Source: Bacteroidia bacterium (lineage in GTDB: Bacteria; Bacteroidota; Bacteroidia; UBA4408). From it: a stretch of DNA of 64,000 nt. Under the pieces are notes generated by a model. It saw only the letters and a program-made list of their open reading frames with translations, made no database searches and was not told where the DNA came from. A program made the translations under genes and the position numbers. Where the stretch lies: contig JADLFI010000015.1 of NCBI GenBank assembly GCA_020845635.1, forward strand, positions 1 through 64,000, in the 5' to 3' direction. Each line of letters starts with the position of its first letter. The first letter of the stretch is position 1. Of this stretch, positions 1 through 9,362 are shown in pieces.

Positions 1-2
1 AT

Positions 3-182
3 GTTCATGGCAATGATTTTGTAGAACAGAAAGAAATTAATCAAATTTTGGACTTTATGTTGTTTATTTTCAAAACATCAAATTTTACAGAAACTGATAT
101 GTCTGAAAAGGCACTGAAAGAAGAAACCATAGAAGAAAAACTAAAATTATTACAATTAAAATTTTCATCAAACAATGATTAA
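3..182 (+). CDS. C-terminal tail of an unknown protein (cut by window edge)
   Basis: An open frame runs from the left window edge to a TAA stop at 180-182 and gives 59 residues, with no start inside the window that must be used. The tail is rich in Glu and Lys and ends in KFSSNND. It includes a hydrophobic stretch (ILDFMLFIF) followed by a charged helix-like segment. I do not recognise a family from this fragment. It lies 53 bp upstream of the RecD-like helicase on the same strand, but a promoter-like motif at 209-216 suggests the helicase has its own start. Confidence 0.45.
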   Translation, partial: VHGNDFVEQKEINQILDFMLFIFKTSNFTETDMSEKALKEETIEEKLKLLQLKFSSNND

Positions 183-208
183 TGCACTTCCACTGCACAC
201 CTCCATCC

Positions 209-216
209 TAATTTTG
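209..216 (+). promoter_or_regulatory. Promoter -7 element before RecD-like helicase
   Basis: TAATTTTG matches the Bacteroidota -7 consensus TAnnTTTG and lies 20 bp before the helicase ATG at 236. No clear TTTG at -33 is visible. Confidence 0.5.
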
Positions 217-235
217 CATTAACAAAAACGAAACT

Positions 236-2446
236 ATGAGCATTTTTAATCACTTTCTGCACATTTCCCTCACTGATGACCAACGCAATGCGTTGGAAAA
301 GCTGCATGCTTTTTTGGAAAGTGACGAACGGGTGTTTATCCTTCAAGGATATGCAGGAAGTGGTAAAACGACCTTGCTTAAAGGTTTTGTAGAATATCTT
401 CAATTTTTAGAGAAGAAATACCAATTGATGGCACCAACAGGCAGAGCGGCAAAAGTCATCAATCAAAAAACTGGCTTTGAATCCACAACCATCCACAAAG
501 GTATTTACAGTTTTGAAGAATTGCAGGAAATCAAACAAAGTGAAGATGAAAATGATGTTTCGTTTCTGTACCAGTACAAAATCAGAAACAATCCGGAAGT
601 TCATGATTCAGTATTGATAGTGGATGAAGCATCAATGGTTAGCGATATTTTGAGCGAAGGCGAGTTTTTCCGCTTTGGTAGCGGTCATTTGTTGCGAGAC
701 CTTGTAACTTATGGAAGAATTCAAGAAGCTACCACAACCAGCAAAATCATCTTTATTGGTGACCCTGCACAGTTGCCACCAATCAGAATGAACTTCTCCC
801 CTGCACTTGATTCAATTTATCTAAGTGAGACTTACAAGGTTTCTGTTTCGCAAGCGGAAATGAAGGAAGTGAAACGTCAGGATGCCAATAATGGTATTTT
901 GATTTCAGCGACTAAAATCAGGCAGTGCCTTACTTCTGGCTACTTCAATGATTTTGATTTGAGAGAAAATAATCGGGACATTTTCAATCCTGCATATCAG
1001 GATTATTTAGAAACCTATAAGGCACAGCAAGACCAAAAAATCATCATCTGCTACAAAAACAAAACAGCACTTGATTTGAACCGAGCTATTCGGAGAGACA
1101 AATTTGGAGATGATTTACCCATTCAGCCATCCGATACCGTTATCATTGGTGGAAACAATTACCGTTTAGGAATAATGAACGGTGAATTTGCGGTTGTTTC
1201 AGAAGCAAGTTTAGATGTGAGAAGTGAAGAAATTCGTTTCAAAACAAAAGGAGGAAAGACTGAAAGTATTAGACTAACATGGAGAGGTATTAGTCTCATA
1301 TTGCCGGATGAAAATAATCAACCGAAAACTGTTAACGGCTATATATTGGAAAACTATTTGTATGGAGATAATTATCTAAAACCCGAAGAGCAAAGAGCCC
1401 TTTATGTAGATTTCAAAAACAGGCATCCAAAGCTTAAAAAAGGTACAGAAGAGTTTAAAGAAGCAATATATAATGATAAATTTTTTAACTGCATTCAACT
1501 CAAATTTGGTTATGCTGTAACCTGCCACAAGGCTCAGGGTGGTGAATGGGCAAATGCTTTTGTTTTTTGGGATAAAGGAACTCAAGCCAATTTCAACTTT
1601 TATGAATCAAAACATAACCGCACAGGCAAAACCAATTCAGAATTTTATCGCTGGGCTTATACTGCAGTTACCCGAGCATCAGAGAAACTTTTTTGTATCA
1701 ATCCTCCCCGTTTTTCATCATTTTCTGGAATGACTTTTATTGATGTAAAAGTTCAAAAAGCATTTAATGAATTAACCGGACAAAAACATCCTGAAGTAGA
1801 AATTACTATTAATGAAATTTTACCGGAATTAGAAAAGTTTGGTTTGACTGATGTTCCATTAACTTTTCAAGATCATTTCATACACAGATGGTATCATTTG
1901 AAGAAACATCACATCGAAATTGTTGGTTGGGAAAAGAAGGGCTATGAAATATGGTATAAATTCAATAGAGAAAATGATACAGCAGGTATTAAATACTCAA
2001 TAAATGGAAAAAATCAATTTAATTCTACTTACCAGATCAACTTACCAAAGTTAACAAACTCGATTGAATTCTTTGAAACTATAACCAAAGTACTAGAAAA
2101 TGCAAGCCGAATTGTTGTCAGTAGAAATAGTGTAGAGAGTATTATAAAGCAAATTGAGTTTGATATTACAATTGAAGAAGAAAAACCATTTTTGAAAACC
2201 CTTTTCGATTTTATTTGTCAGGGGTTATCAGAGGGTGAAATTATAAGCAATATTCAACATCTTCATTATAAAGAAAGATATACTATTGAATATAATACAA
2301 ATTCTTGTGTTATTGACTTTGAATATGATAAGGCAGGCTTCTTTGGCAGAGTTTTACCATTGATAAATAAGTGCAATAGTCCTGAATTACTTGCCAAAAT
2401 TAAAACTATTATAAACAACCTTAATGAAGTTGATTATGTCATTTAA
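236..2446 (+). CDS. RecD-like SF1 DNA helicase (AAA family ATPase)
   Basis: This is an ATP-dependent superfamily 1 helicase related to RecD and Dda. The Walker A motif GYAGSGKTT is at residues 38-46, Walker B DEASM at 130-134, and motif III GDPAQLPP at 175-182. The UvrD-like C-terminal motifs GYAVTCHKAQGGEW (425-438) and YTAVTRA (475-481) follow. The core therefore ends near residue 490, and a C-terminal extension of about 245 residues has no motif I recognise. Family knowledge supports DNA unwinding or translocation in the cytoplasm, but the substrate is unknown. The stop overlaps the start of the next gene, so the two are probably co-transcribed. The module looks accessory rather than core. 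Confidence 0.88.
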   Translation: MSIFNHFLHISLTDDQRNALEKLHAFLESDERVFILQGYAGSGKTTLLKGFVEYLQFLEKKYQLMAPTGRAAKVINQKTGFESTTIHKGIYSFEELQEIKQSEDENDVSFLYQYKIRNNPEVHDSVLIVDEASMVSDILSEGEFFRFGSGHLLRDLVTYGRIQEATTTSKIIFIGDPAQLPPIRMNFSPALDSIYLSETYKVSVSQAEMKEVKRQDANNGILISATKIRQCLTSGYFNDFDLRENNRDIFNPAYQDYLETYKAQQDQKIIICYKNKTALDLNRAIRRDKFGDDLPIQPSDTVIIGGNNYRLGIMNGEFAVVSEASLDVRSEEIRFKTKGGKTESIRLTWRGISLILPDENNQPKTVNGYILENYLYGDNYLKPEEQRALYVDFKNRHPKLKKGTEEFKEAIYNDKFFNCIQLKFGYAVTCHKAQGGEWANAFVFWDKGTQANFNFYESKHNRTGKTNSEFYRWAYTAVTRASEKLFCINPPRFSSFSGMTFIDVKVQKAFNELTGQKHPEVEITINEILPELEKFGLTDVPLTFQDHFIHRWYHLKKHHIEIVGWEKKGYEIWYKFNRENDTAGIKYSINGKNQFNSTYQINLPKLTNSIEFFETITKVLENASRIVVSRNSVESIIKQIEFDITIEEEKPFLKTLFDFICQGLSEGEIISNIQHLHYKERYTIEYNTNSCVIDFEYDKAGFFGRVLPLINKCNSPELLAKIKTIINNLNEVDYVI

Positions 2447-3452
2447 AGAAATCAAAGAACTACGGCAAGCGGGAAAGCTTGATGAAGCTTTGCAAATGGC
2501 ACATCAAGCTTTGGAAGCAGAGCCAGACAATATTTGGAATAAGCGGGCTGCTGCATGGGTGTATTATGACCATCTCAAAAAAAACGCTCAACCTGATTCG
2601 TTTGAAGCATTCAAGGAGAATCTCATCAAGATTAAAGAATTGCAATTGCCTGAAGATGAGAAAATGGTGTTTGACAATTGTGCCTGGCAAATCGGCAGTT
2701 TAGTTTTTGCATTACAGAAAACAGAGCATGTTGAATATGTCAAAATCAATGAGTTATTTGAAATTATCAAGGACTTTCATTTCACCAAGCCCTCTGAAGC
2801 ATATTCCTTTATTTACAAAGCTTTTCACAAAGGCTATCAAAACTGGTCAAACTATCTAACTTTTGCCGATTGGTGGAATTTTGATAACCTCCGTTCAGAA
2901 GACTATTTGAAAGAGGAATTCAATGGCAAAAAGATGATGTCTATTGCTGAACAGGCTTACATTGCTTATTCCAAGAAACTTTTGGAAGGAGAACCTTTAG
3001 ATGCTTTTGGACAGCAAAGAGTAGTTGACAAGGAGAAGATCCAATCATTCTTACCAAAACTTGATTCTTTAATAGATAAACATCCTGACTATCAATATCC
3101 GCCCTATTTCAAGGCAAAGATCCTTTTGGCATCAGGTAGTGATGAAAATGTTCTATCTGCATTTATACCTTTTGCCAAGCAAAAAAGAAATGACTTTTGG
3201 GTGTGGGAACTGATGGCAGAAATATTTTCAGAGGACAAAGAAATTCAGTTTGCGTGCTATTGCAAAGCCTTGAGCCTTAAAACTCCCGAAGACTTTTTAG
3301 TTAAGTTAAGACAGACTTTTTCTGAAATGCTCATTGAAAAGAGAATGTACAATGAAGCCAAAACCGAAATAAAAAGTTATAGCAACAAGAGAGAAACACG
3401 AATGGAAGTTGCCGAACCAAATAGTGCAATGGACAGAACAAGAGTGGTATAA
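2436..3452 (+). CDS. TPR-like protein, 5' part of a probably frameshifted gene
   Basis: The start at 2436 (MSFKEIKELR) is preferred over 2424 because the helix-rich TPR begins there. It overlaps the helicase stop by 11 bp. Residues 1-50 resemble a tetratricopeptide hairpin, with the pattern GKLDEALQMAHQALEAEPDN. Further helical repeats follow, including one around residues 265-325. The last 15 or so residues (ending MDRTRVV) look unlike the rest and overlap the next frame. Reading on in the +1 frame gives a smooth continuation (HEWKLPNQIVQWTEQEW) into the OB-like protein. I infer that one TPR-OB protein has been split here. The function is unknown; the tight link to a helicase suggests a partner or regulator. 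Confidence 0.65.
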   Translation: MSFKEIKELRQAGKLDEALQMAHQALEAEPDNIWNKRAAAWVYYDHLKKNAQPDSFEAFKENLIKIKELQLPEDEKMVFDNCAWQIGSLVFALQKTEHVEYVKINELFEIIKDFHFTKPSEAYSFIYKAFHKGYQNWSNYLTFADWWNFDNLRSEDYLKEEFNGKKMMSIAEQAYIAYSKKLLEGEPLDAFGQQRVVDKEKIQSFLPKLDSLIDKHPDYQYPPYFKAKILLASGSDENVLSAFIPFAKQKRNDFWVWELMAEIFSEDKEIQFACYCKALSLKTPEDFLVKLRQTFSEMLIEKRMYNEAKTEIKSYSNKRETRMEVAEPNSAMDRTRVV

Positions 3453-3945
3453 ATCTGCCACATCAAAAAAGGACAACTTAGATTTGTATTCAAGTCACAT
3501 CAAGCAAGCTGAAGAAATATTGTTTCAGGACATACCCGAAGAAATAATTGCAGTTGAGTTTGTGAACGAAAACAAGAGTATGCTGAATTTTGTGAAGGAT
3601 AGGCGGAAATTTGGATTCTTCAATTACTCCGGCAATTTGACGAAACCAAAAATTGGCGACCTTTTAAAAGTACGTTTTAATGGAGACGGACAAGACGGTT
3701 TTTACAAAATTCTGACTGCAAAGAAAGCCGACTCAAATACGGCATCAGACGCAATAAAGGATTTTAAAGGAACAATAAAGGTAATTTCTCCACAGAACTT
3801 TGGTTTTATAGAGGGCATCTTTATTGAACCCAAAATTATAGAAGAAAGCAAGCTAACTGACGGTCAAGCGGTAAAAGGAAGAGCAATACTATCATTCAAT
3901 AAAAAGAAAAATGAATGGGGATGGGAAGCAATAGAAATCAAATAG
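3409..3945 (+). CDS. OB/cold-shock-like domain protein, 3' part of the split gene
   Basis: The first available start is TTG at 3409, inside the previous gene by 44 bp, and the frame is open back only to 3373. That is unusual for a free-standing gene and fits a frameshifted continuation. The protein has two beta-rich segments. One, around residues 65-105, contains RRKFGFFNY. The other, around 118-178, contains a similar FGFI stretch and ends in GWEAIEIK. Both resemble cold-shock or S1-like OB folds, which usually bind nucleic acid. No catalytic motif is visible. It is probably transcribed with the RecD-like helicase. Confidence 0.6.
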   Translation: MPNQIVQWTEQEWYKSATSKKDNLDLYSSHIKQAEEILFQDIPEEIIAVEFVNENKSMLNFVKDRRKFGFFNYSGNLTKPKIGDLLKVRFNGDGQDGFYKILTAKKADSNTASDAIKDFKGTIKVISPQNFGFIEGIFIEPKIIEESKLTDGQAVKGRAILSFNKKKNEWGWEAIEIK

Positions 3946-4053
3946 CCAAGGCTCACATGTAAGCTTCCCCGAAATTGGGCCAAATAAAAATAGAATTCGA
4001 CTACTCCTTTTTAGGAATTAGCAGAGCGTTAAAGGGGCGATGAATTCAGATTT

Positions 4054-5991
4054 CTAATTTTTCCACCGGAACGAATTGATTAAATAATCAATATCGTAAT
4101 TCATATACTTAAGTACCGGAGCAATTGAGTCGGCATTAGGAGCAGCGTTAAAATATAAGGCTCCTCGTACAAAATGGTGAACACTATCGGTTAAATAAAA
4201 CTGGGTCTGAGATGCGCTGTTCCCACTCAGTAAATATATTAAACCATACATATTGTTTTCTTTACGTTTTATTAAAAACTCTTCAATACCATCGGCCATG
4301 GCAGTATGTTTGTAGGCCAAAGTTCGCGAATCGTTTAGTTGTTTTTCTAAATCTTGCTTGTTTGTTAGGGCATTGTAGCTAAAATGAATGGTAGCCTTAT
4401 ATTTTGGATAATAAATATTAAACCAGCACAGATGTTCGGGGTTTTGGCTGTATGGTTTAATAATAGCATGGGTAGAGTATTCAAACTCAAAAGGACAATC
4501 AGGCTTAAATAATTGGTATGCAGGTGCAGGCAAATCTATACGGTAATAGCCTTTAGGTTTTGGCGTAAATTCATTATCGCACGAAGAAAAAAGCAATAAC
4601 AAAGCAAATGGAAGCACCAAAATAATAGATGGGATAATATGACCTCTTGGTGTTTTTTCTTCATCAGGCTTATCAATAATAGTCATTTTTACTCTTTTTA
4701 TTCTTCTCTTATCAACCGACTCAATACTAAAAATATAATTTGCAAAGGTAATTTTCTCGTTTTTAAGCGGTATTTTTCCGCTAAGCTCCAGAATAAAGCC
4801 CGCTAATGTGTCCGACTCGCCTCTTTTTTCCTCAAATTCCTGACCATTAATATTAAGCACTTTATATAAATCGTTCAGCAAAATCTTGGCTTCAAAAACA
4901 TAATTAAGGTCATCTAACTTTGAATAAACCAGTTCTTCTTCATCAAACTCGTCATTTATTTCGCCAACTACTTCTTCAATAATATCTTCAAGAGTAACAA
5001 TACCGTTTGTTCCGCCATACTCATCAACAACAATGGCCAAATGTATTTTTTTGTTTTGAAACTCTTTCATAAGGTCATCAATTTTTTTGCTTTCGGGCAC
5101 AAAAAATGGCGCCCTGATAAGTGACTGCCATGAGAAGGAAGCATCTTTATCAAGATAAGCAATTAAATCTTTAATAAACAATATACCTTCAATATTATCA
5201 ATTGATTCTTTATAAATGGGAACTCTTGAAAAACCATTCTTTATAACTAATTCAATAATTTCATTAAAGGGGGTATTATACTCAAAGGCCACTAAATCAA
5301 GTCGAGGGGTCATAATTTGGCTAACTTCTATGTTTCCAAATTCAACAATACCTTGCAATATTTTTTTCTCCTCATCAGGAGGCTGTTCTCCGGTAGTTAG
5401 TTCAAGCGCTTGCGATAGCTGATCTACAGATAAATCGGGTGCTTTTTGTTTAATTTTAGTATCAAAGCCTTTTGAAATTTGTACCAAAACATACACAAAA
5501 GGATATAATATTTTTTGAACAACCAAAAAAATATGTCCGTACTTGAGAGCTAAATGGCGTGGGTTTTTTGAGGCATATATTTTAGGAATTACCTCGCCCA
5601 CCAATAAAATTATAAAGGTAACTACTACCACTTCTACTATAAATACCAATAGACCGTTCCCTTCAAAGTCAAACAAGCTATCAAAGAGCATTTCAGATAA
5701 AATAACCACTCCAATATTGACCAAATTATGGCTCATTACAATAGTGGCAATAAGGCTTGCCGAATTATTGGTTAGACTTAATAATTTTTGAGCTTTATAG
5801 CTGGAGTCTTGTTTAATAATTTCAAAGTCGGAAGGGCTTAAAGAAAAGAATGATACTTCTGCTAAGGCTATCAGGGATGAACAAATAAGCAAAGCTAATA
5901 TGATAGAAAGCTCTATAGCAGATTGAGAGCCAAAGCCATTAAAAATAAAACCTAAAACTGCGCCCGGGGCGCTACTGACCGAACCGTCCAA
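4054..5991 (-). CDS. GldE-GldD fusion: CNNM/CorC-type membrane protein joined to gliding lipoprotein
   Basis: Residues 1-435 match GldE. A DUF21/CNNM membrane domain has about four hydrophobic segments (27-49, 80-103, 113-135, 154-172), followed by a CBS pair (about 225-345) and a CorC/HlyC domain (about 355-432). Residues 450-645 match the gliding lipoprotein GldD. Its signal-like helix IIPSIILVLPFALLLLFSSC ends in a lipobox Cys at 471, followed by a GldD-type body (GYYRIDLPAP, SFRWKN end). In Flavobacterium these are separate adjacent genes, both needed for gliding and T9SS. Here no stop separates them. An internal ATG at 4684-4686 could start GldD separately. The gene begins 38 bp after ssb. 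Confidence 0.88.
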   Translation of the reverse strand: MDGSVSSAPGAVLGFIFNGFGSQSAIELSIILALLICSSLIALAEVSFFSLSPSDFEIIKQDSSYKAQKLLSLTNNSASLIATIVMSHNLVNIGVVILSEMLFDSLFDFEGNGLLVFIVEVVVVTFIILLVGEVIPKIYASKNPRHLALKYGHIFLVVQKILYPFVYVLVQISKGFDTKIKQKAPDLSVDQLSQALELTTGEQPPDEEKKILQGIVEFGNIEVSQIMTPRLDLVAFEYNTPFNEIIELVIKNGFSRVPIYKESIDNIEGILFIKDLIAYLDKDASFSWQSLIRAPFFVPESKKIDDLMKEFQNKKIHLAIVVDEYGGTNGIVTLEDIIEEVVGEINDEFDEEELVYSKLDDLNYVFEAKILLNDLYKVLNINGQEFEEKRGESDTLAGFILELSGKIPLKNEKITFANYIFSIESVDKRRIKRVKMTIIDKPDEEKTPRGHIIPSIILVLPFALLLLFSSCDNEFTPKPKGYYRIDLPAPAYQLFKPDCPFEFEYSTHAIIKPYSQNPEHLCWFNIYYPKYKATIHFSYNALTNKQDLEKQLNDSRTLAYKHTAMADGIEEFLIKRKENNMYGLIYLLSGNSASQTQFYLTDSVHHFVRGALYFNAAPNADSIAPVLKYMNYDIDYLINSFRWKN

Positions 5992-6029
5992 ATCAGATAA
6001 ATTTAATTACGTACAAGTTATCTAACAGA

Positions 6030-6443
6030 TTATATATTGTCTGCATGAAGACCTTCTGTCTCGCCAGCATTTTTATCTGTTGAAGAATCAGTATTAGAAG
6101 CAAGTTTATTACGGGTTAAAAGGTTTATACTATCACCTTTTATTTCGGTAATATATCTTTTAACTTTTTCTTTATCTTCCGTTACTCTTGTTCTAAGCTT
6201 GCCTTCAATAAACACGGCATCTCCTTTCTTTAAATATTTTTCGGCAAACTCGGCTAACCAGCCCCAAACTACAATGTTATGCCATTCGGTTTGTTCTTGC
6301 CTGTTGCCGTTTTTATCTTTATATATTTCAGTAGTAGCCAATGGAAAAGAAGCCACTACAGAGCCGCTGTCAATATGTCTAACTTCGGGGTCTTTACCTA
6401 AATTCCCCATCAGTAATACTTTATTTATTCCGGGTATCGCCAT
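6030..6443 (-). CDS. ssb: Single-stranded DNA-binding protein
   Basis: The 137-residue protein has the SSB OB fold at residues 5-110. Typical motifs are [16 protein letters not shown] near the start, [10 protein letters not shown] and EGKLRTR. SSB coats single-stranded DNA during replication and repair. The C-terminal tail after residue 112 is short and ends GLHADNI, so the usual acidic tip (D-D-D-I/L-P-F), which recruits partner proteins, is not present. It lies 8 bp after the PorE-like gene and 38 bp before gldE. The ssb-gldE-gldD order is known from other Bacteroidota. It could be a secondary SSB with the main copy elsewhere. Confidence 0.93.
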   Translation of the reverse strand: MAIPGINKVLLMGNLGKDPEVRHIDSGSVVASFPLATTEIYKDKNGNRQEQTEWHNIVVWGWLAEFAEKYLKKGDAVFIEGKLRTRVTEDKEKVKRYITEIKGDSINLLTRNKLASNTDSSTDKNAGETEGLHADNI

Positions 6444-6451
6444 TATAAATA

Positions 6452-8362
6452 TTATTTTTTAATATCAATAACTGTAAATTCTGTTCTTCTGTTGGCCTGA
6501 TATTCTTCATCGGTACAAGGCACCCCATCTACACATTTATTTACCGGCTTGCTTTCACCATAACCCTTAGTTTTAATTCTATTGGCTTTAATACCTTTTG
6601 AAACTAGGAACTTCTTAGCGCTTTGTGCTCTACGGAAAGATAAATTCTGGTTGTACTCATCGGTTCCACGGCAGTCAGTATGAGAACTTAATTCAATAGT
6701 AATATTAGGATTATCTTTTAGTTTTTTAGCTAATTTAGATAAAGGCTCAATCGCATCAGGGCGAATTTCCCATTTGTCAAAATCGTAAAAAATAGGACGA
6801 ATTCCGGTTTCATCGGCTACATCTATCACTACAGGTTCGCCCTTAACTAAAGCCTCTAATGAGAAGTCTTTAACTATATCTCCTGAGTTGTTAACCGTTG
6901 AAATATCATCAGACTGGCTAAAAAAGCCATCTTTTGATACAGTTACTTCAAAATCGGTATTTGGAGCTAAAACATAGCTATAGCTACCATCAGGAGCAGA
7001 ATAAATAGTGTCGGTGGTATTACGAGCACGGTCAAATATTTCAATTTTAGCTCCGCCTAAAGGGCTACCATCAACTTTACTCAAAATTTTACCTCCTAAA
7101 TTTACTTGTGAGGCCTGCAATACAAATTCATATATTTTATCGGCACCACTGCGGTTACTGCTTAAATATCCGGTTTTGTTATCCGGATAAATCATAAAAC
7201 CAAAGTCGTCATTACTACTGTTGATAGGATAATTCATATTGGTAGGCTGCCCCCAAGCATTGCCTTCTTTTTGGGTTCTAAAAATATCTAAGCCTCCATA
7301 ATTGCTGTGTCCTGTTGATGAGAAGTATAAAACGCCTACACTGTCAACAAAAGGAAACATTTCATTTCCGGGGGTATTAACAGTTTCGCCTAAATTCTTA
7401 GGTTGTCCCCATTTCCCGTTTTCCCAATTGGTTAGGTATATATCAGTACCTCCAAAGCCACCGGGCATATCAGAAATAAAATACATTGTTTTCCCGTCAC
7501 TGGTTAAAGTAGGATGCCCCACTGAGTATTCCTGGCTGTTATAAGGAAACTCGGCTCCTTTTTGATACTCGCCATTTACAATAGTATCTTTATTGATTTT
7601 AAGACCTATAATTTTTTCCATCAATTCGGCCTTGCTTAATCCATCAGTATTACTCACAGTATAATAAACTTCGTTTCCGTTTCTGGAATATGTTGCCGAA
7701 GCAGTGTGTAGTTCATTTTTATTGATGTTTCCTTTGAGTTTTTCAGGATTTGAGTAGGCTCCGGTTTTATCTTTTTTGGTAAAAAACAGTTTGTAATAGG
7801 CGTTTCCGGTTTGAGGAGTTTTATTTTTGCCTTTTCCTTGTGTATTGGCGCTAAATACTAAACCATCTTTATATTGTACCGGCCCGTAAAACTCCGAAAC
7901 ATTACCAATTTTGGCATTAGTTACAACATACTTGGCTGAATCTTTTAAAAACACATTAGGGTTTTGACACGACTTGAGCATACTTTGAGCAAGTTTATCG
8001 TTGGGATTGGTTTTTAAATACTCCAGAAGCATAGCGGCAGCCTCACTATGTTTTTTATTGGCTATGAGCATTTGCGCATAATAAAACAAGTCAATAGGTT
8101 CAGAGCCCGGTTGATTTACAACTTTAGCATAAGCGTCAGCACCTTTCTTGGTATCGTTTAGTAAACGATAAGTGTTAGCCAGTTTTTTCTGCACTTCGGG
8201 CTTTTGCTTTTTAGCTAATGCTTTTTCATAATTCTTAGCCGCTTTAATATATTGAAGTTGTTCCATTTTTTTATCGCCCATGGATACATAAATTTTTGAG
8301 CATCCACTCATTATTAATACGGACAGCAGAAACAAATAAGAGTTAATATATATTTTCTTCAT
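6452..8362 (-). CDS. PorE-like OmpA-family lipoprotein (TPR, PD40, CRD, OmpA)
   Basis: The signal peptide has a lipobox ending LIMSGC at residue 21. TPR-like helices follow (about 30-135). Next is a beta-propeller with PD40/WD40-like blades ([17 protein letters not shown] is the clearest), then a carboxypeptidase-regulatory-like domain (about 425-505). A C-terminal OmpA peptidoglycan-binding domain shows [13 protein letters not shown] and [12 protein letters not shown]. This four-domain order is that of PorE, a T9SS envelope protein of Porphyromonas that binds peptidoglycan and associates with PorP. The PorP/SprF-like gene lies directly upstream, which supports the call. It probably links the outer-membrane T9SS parts to the cell wall. 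Confidence 0.88.
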   Translation of the reverse strand: MKKIYINSYLFLLSVLIMSGCSKIYVSMGDKKMEQLQYIKAAKNYEKALAKKQKPEVQKKLANTYRLLNDTKKGADAYAKVVNQPGSEPIDLFYYAQMLIANKKHSEAAAMLLEYLKTNPNDKLAQSMLKSCQNPNVFLKDSAKYVVTNAKIGNVSEFYGPVQYKDGLVFSANTQGKGKNKTPQTGNAYYKLFFTKKDKTGAYSNPEKLKGNINKNELHTASATYSRNGNEVYYTVSNTDGLSKAELMEKIIGLKINKDTIVNGEYQKGAEFPYNSQEYSVGHPTLTSDGKTMYFISDMPGGFGGTDIYLTNWENGKWGQPKNLGETVNTPGNEMFPFVDSVGVLYFSSTGHSNYGGLDIFRTQKEGNAWGQPTNMNYPINSSNDDFGFMIYPDNKTGYLSSNRSGADKIYEFVLQASQVNLGGKILSKVDGSPLGGAKIEIFDRARNTTDTIYSAPDGSYSYVLAPNTDFEVTVSKDGFFSQSDDISTVNNSGDIVKDFSLEALVKGEPVVIDVADETGIRPIFYDFDKWEIRPDAIEPLSKLAKKLKDNPNITIELSSHTDCRGTDEYNQNLSFRRAQSAKKFLVSKGIKANRIKTKGYGESKPVNKCVDGVPCTDEEYQANRRTEFTVIDIKK

Positions 8363-8409
8363 TTTACAGTTTTTGTATTTAATACAATTGGTACGTATCT
8401 AGTTTAATA

Positions 8410-9348
8410 TTAAAAATAACGTGGGTTTTTACTCTTCATAATATCGCGACCAAAGTCAATCCCAATCATTACTTCGTGCGACCCGGAAGAATAGCGACCA
8501 ATAGCCGTAGTGGTGTAATCATAAGCATACCCTATTCTAAGTATTGGATTTATTTGATACTCAATAATTCCAATAACTGCATCATTAGTACGGTATGAAG
8601 CACCAATCCAGAAAACATCATTAATCAGCACATTACAATTAATATCGGCTTGCAACGGAGCTGCCTTTTGGTATTTAAGTAATACTGATGGTTTTAATTT
8701 TACCGTATTGCTTAAGTCAAACACATAACCTCCTGTTATAAAATAGTGTCTTCTGCTATCTGATGATTTGTTTAAATCAAGGCTAAAGTTATTGTTTGGG
8801 TCGTAAGCAATGAGTGTAGGAACAGAAATTCCGGCATAATACTTTGCGGCATAATAATAGGCACCTGTTCCAAACTTAGGCATGATTGCACTTTTTACGT
8901 TGGTAAATGCCTCATCGCCCGGGGAAGTTGTACTTAAATTCATTAAATTACTAGACACAGCCGAAACTCCTGCTCTTAACCCTAAGGCGAGTTTACCTTT
9001 TCCTAGTTTAAGATGATAGCTATAGTTGCCCATAAAATCGTTTTGCTTAGTTGGACCTATTTTATCGTTGGCAAATATTAAGCCCCAGCCCATAGTATGG
9101 TTTCTAAGCGGTCCGTCAATACCAACTATATTGGTTTTTGGCGCGCCATCCCACCCTGTCCACTGGTTTCGGTGCAGCAAAGTAGCTCCGGCATATTTAT
9201 GACTGCCGGAATATGCCGGATTAAGAAATAATCCGTTAAACATATATTGACTAAGCATAATATCTTGTTGCGCTTGCAAGCCTAAACTTGTAAGTGAAAG
9301 GGTGATTGCAATGATTAGCTTTTTCATGTGATATATATTACTGTTCAA
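8410..9348 (-). CDS. PorP/SprF family type IX secretion outer-membrane protein
   Basis: The protein has a short N-terminal extension, then a signal peptide (MKKLIIAITLSLTSLGLQAQ, beginning at residue 8). Translation may in fact start at that Met. The mature part opens with QQDIMLSQYMFNGLFLNPAYSGS, the signature of the PorP/SprF family. The remainder is a beta-rich outer-membrane barrel ending in an aromatic residue (NPRYF). SprF-like proteins are needed for secretion and surface attachment of the neighbouring SprB-type adhesin. Here it lies 14 bp downstream of the giant adhesin and 47 bp upstream of the PorE-like gene, so the three form a cargo-anchor-linker set. Confidence 0.92.
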   Translation of the reverse strand: MNSNIYHMKKLIIAITLSLTSLGLQAQQDIMLSQYMFNGLFLNPAYSGSHKYAGATLLHRNQWTGWDGAPKTNIVGIDGPLRNHTMGWGLIFANDKIGPTKQNDFMGNYSYHLKLGKGKLALGLRAGVSAVSSNLMNLSTTSPGDEAFTNVKSAIMPKFGTGAYYYAAKYYAGISVPTLIAYDPNNNFSLDLNKSSDSRRHYFITGGYVFDLSNTVKLKPSVLLKYQKAAPLQADINCNVLINDVFWIGASYRTNDAVIGIIEYQINPILRIGYAYDYTTTAIGRYSSGSHEVMIGIDFGRDIMKSKNPRYF

Positions 9349-9362
9349 AAATATTATGATAA

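Noticed and set aside
3946-4053. Short gap with repeated GAATTC and CCCC/GGGG words as a mobile-element end
   Set aside because: No inverted or direct repeat pair could be matched to the left side of the helicase module.
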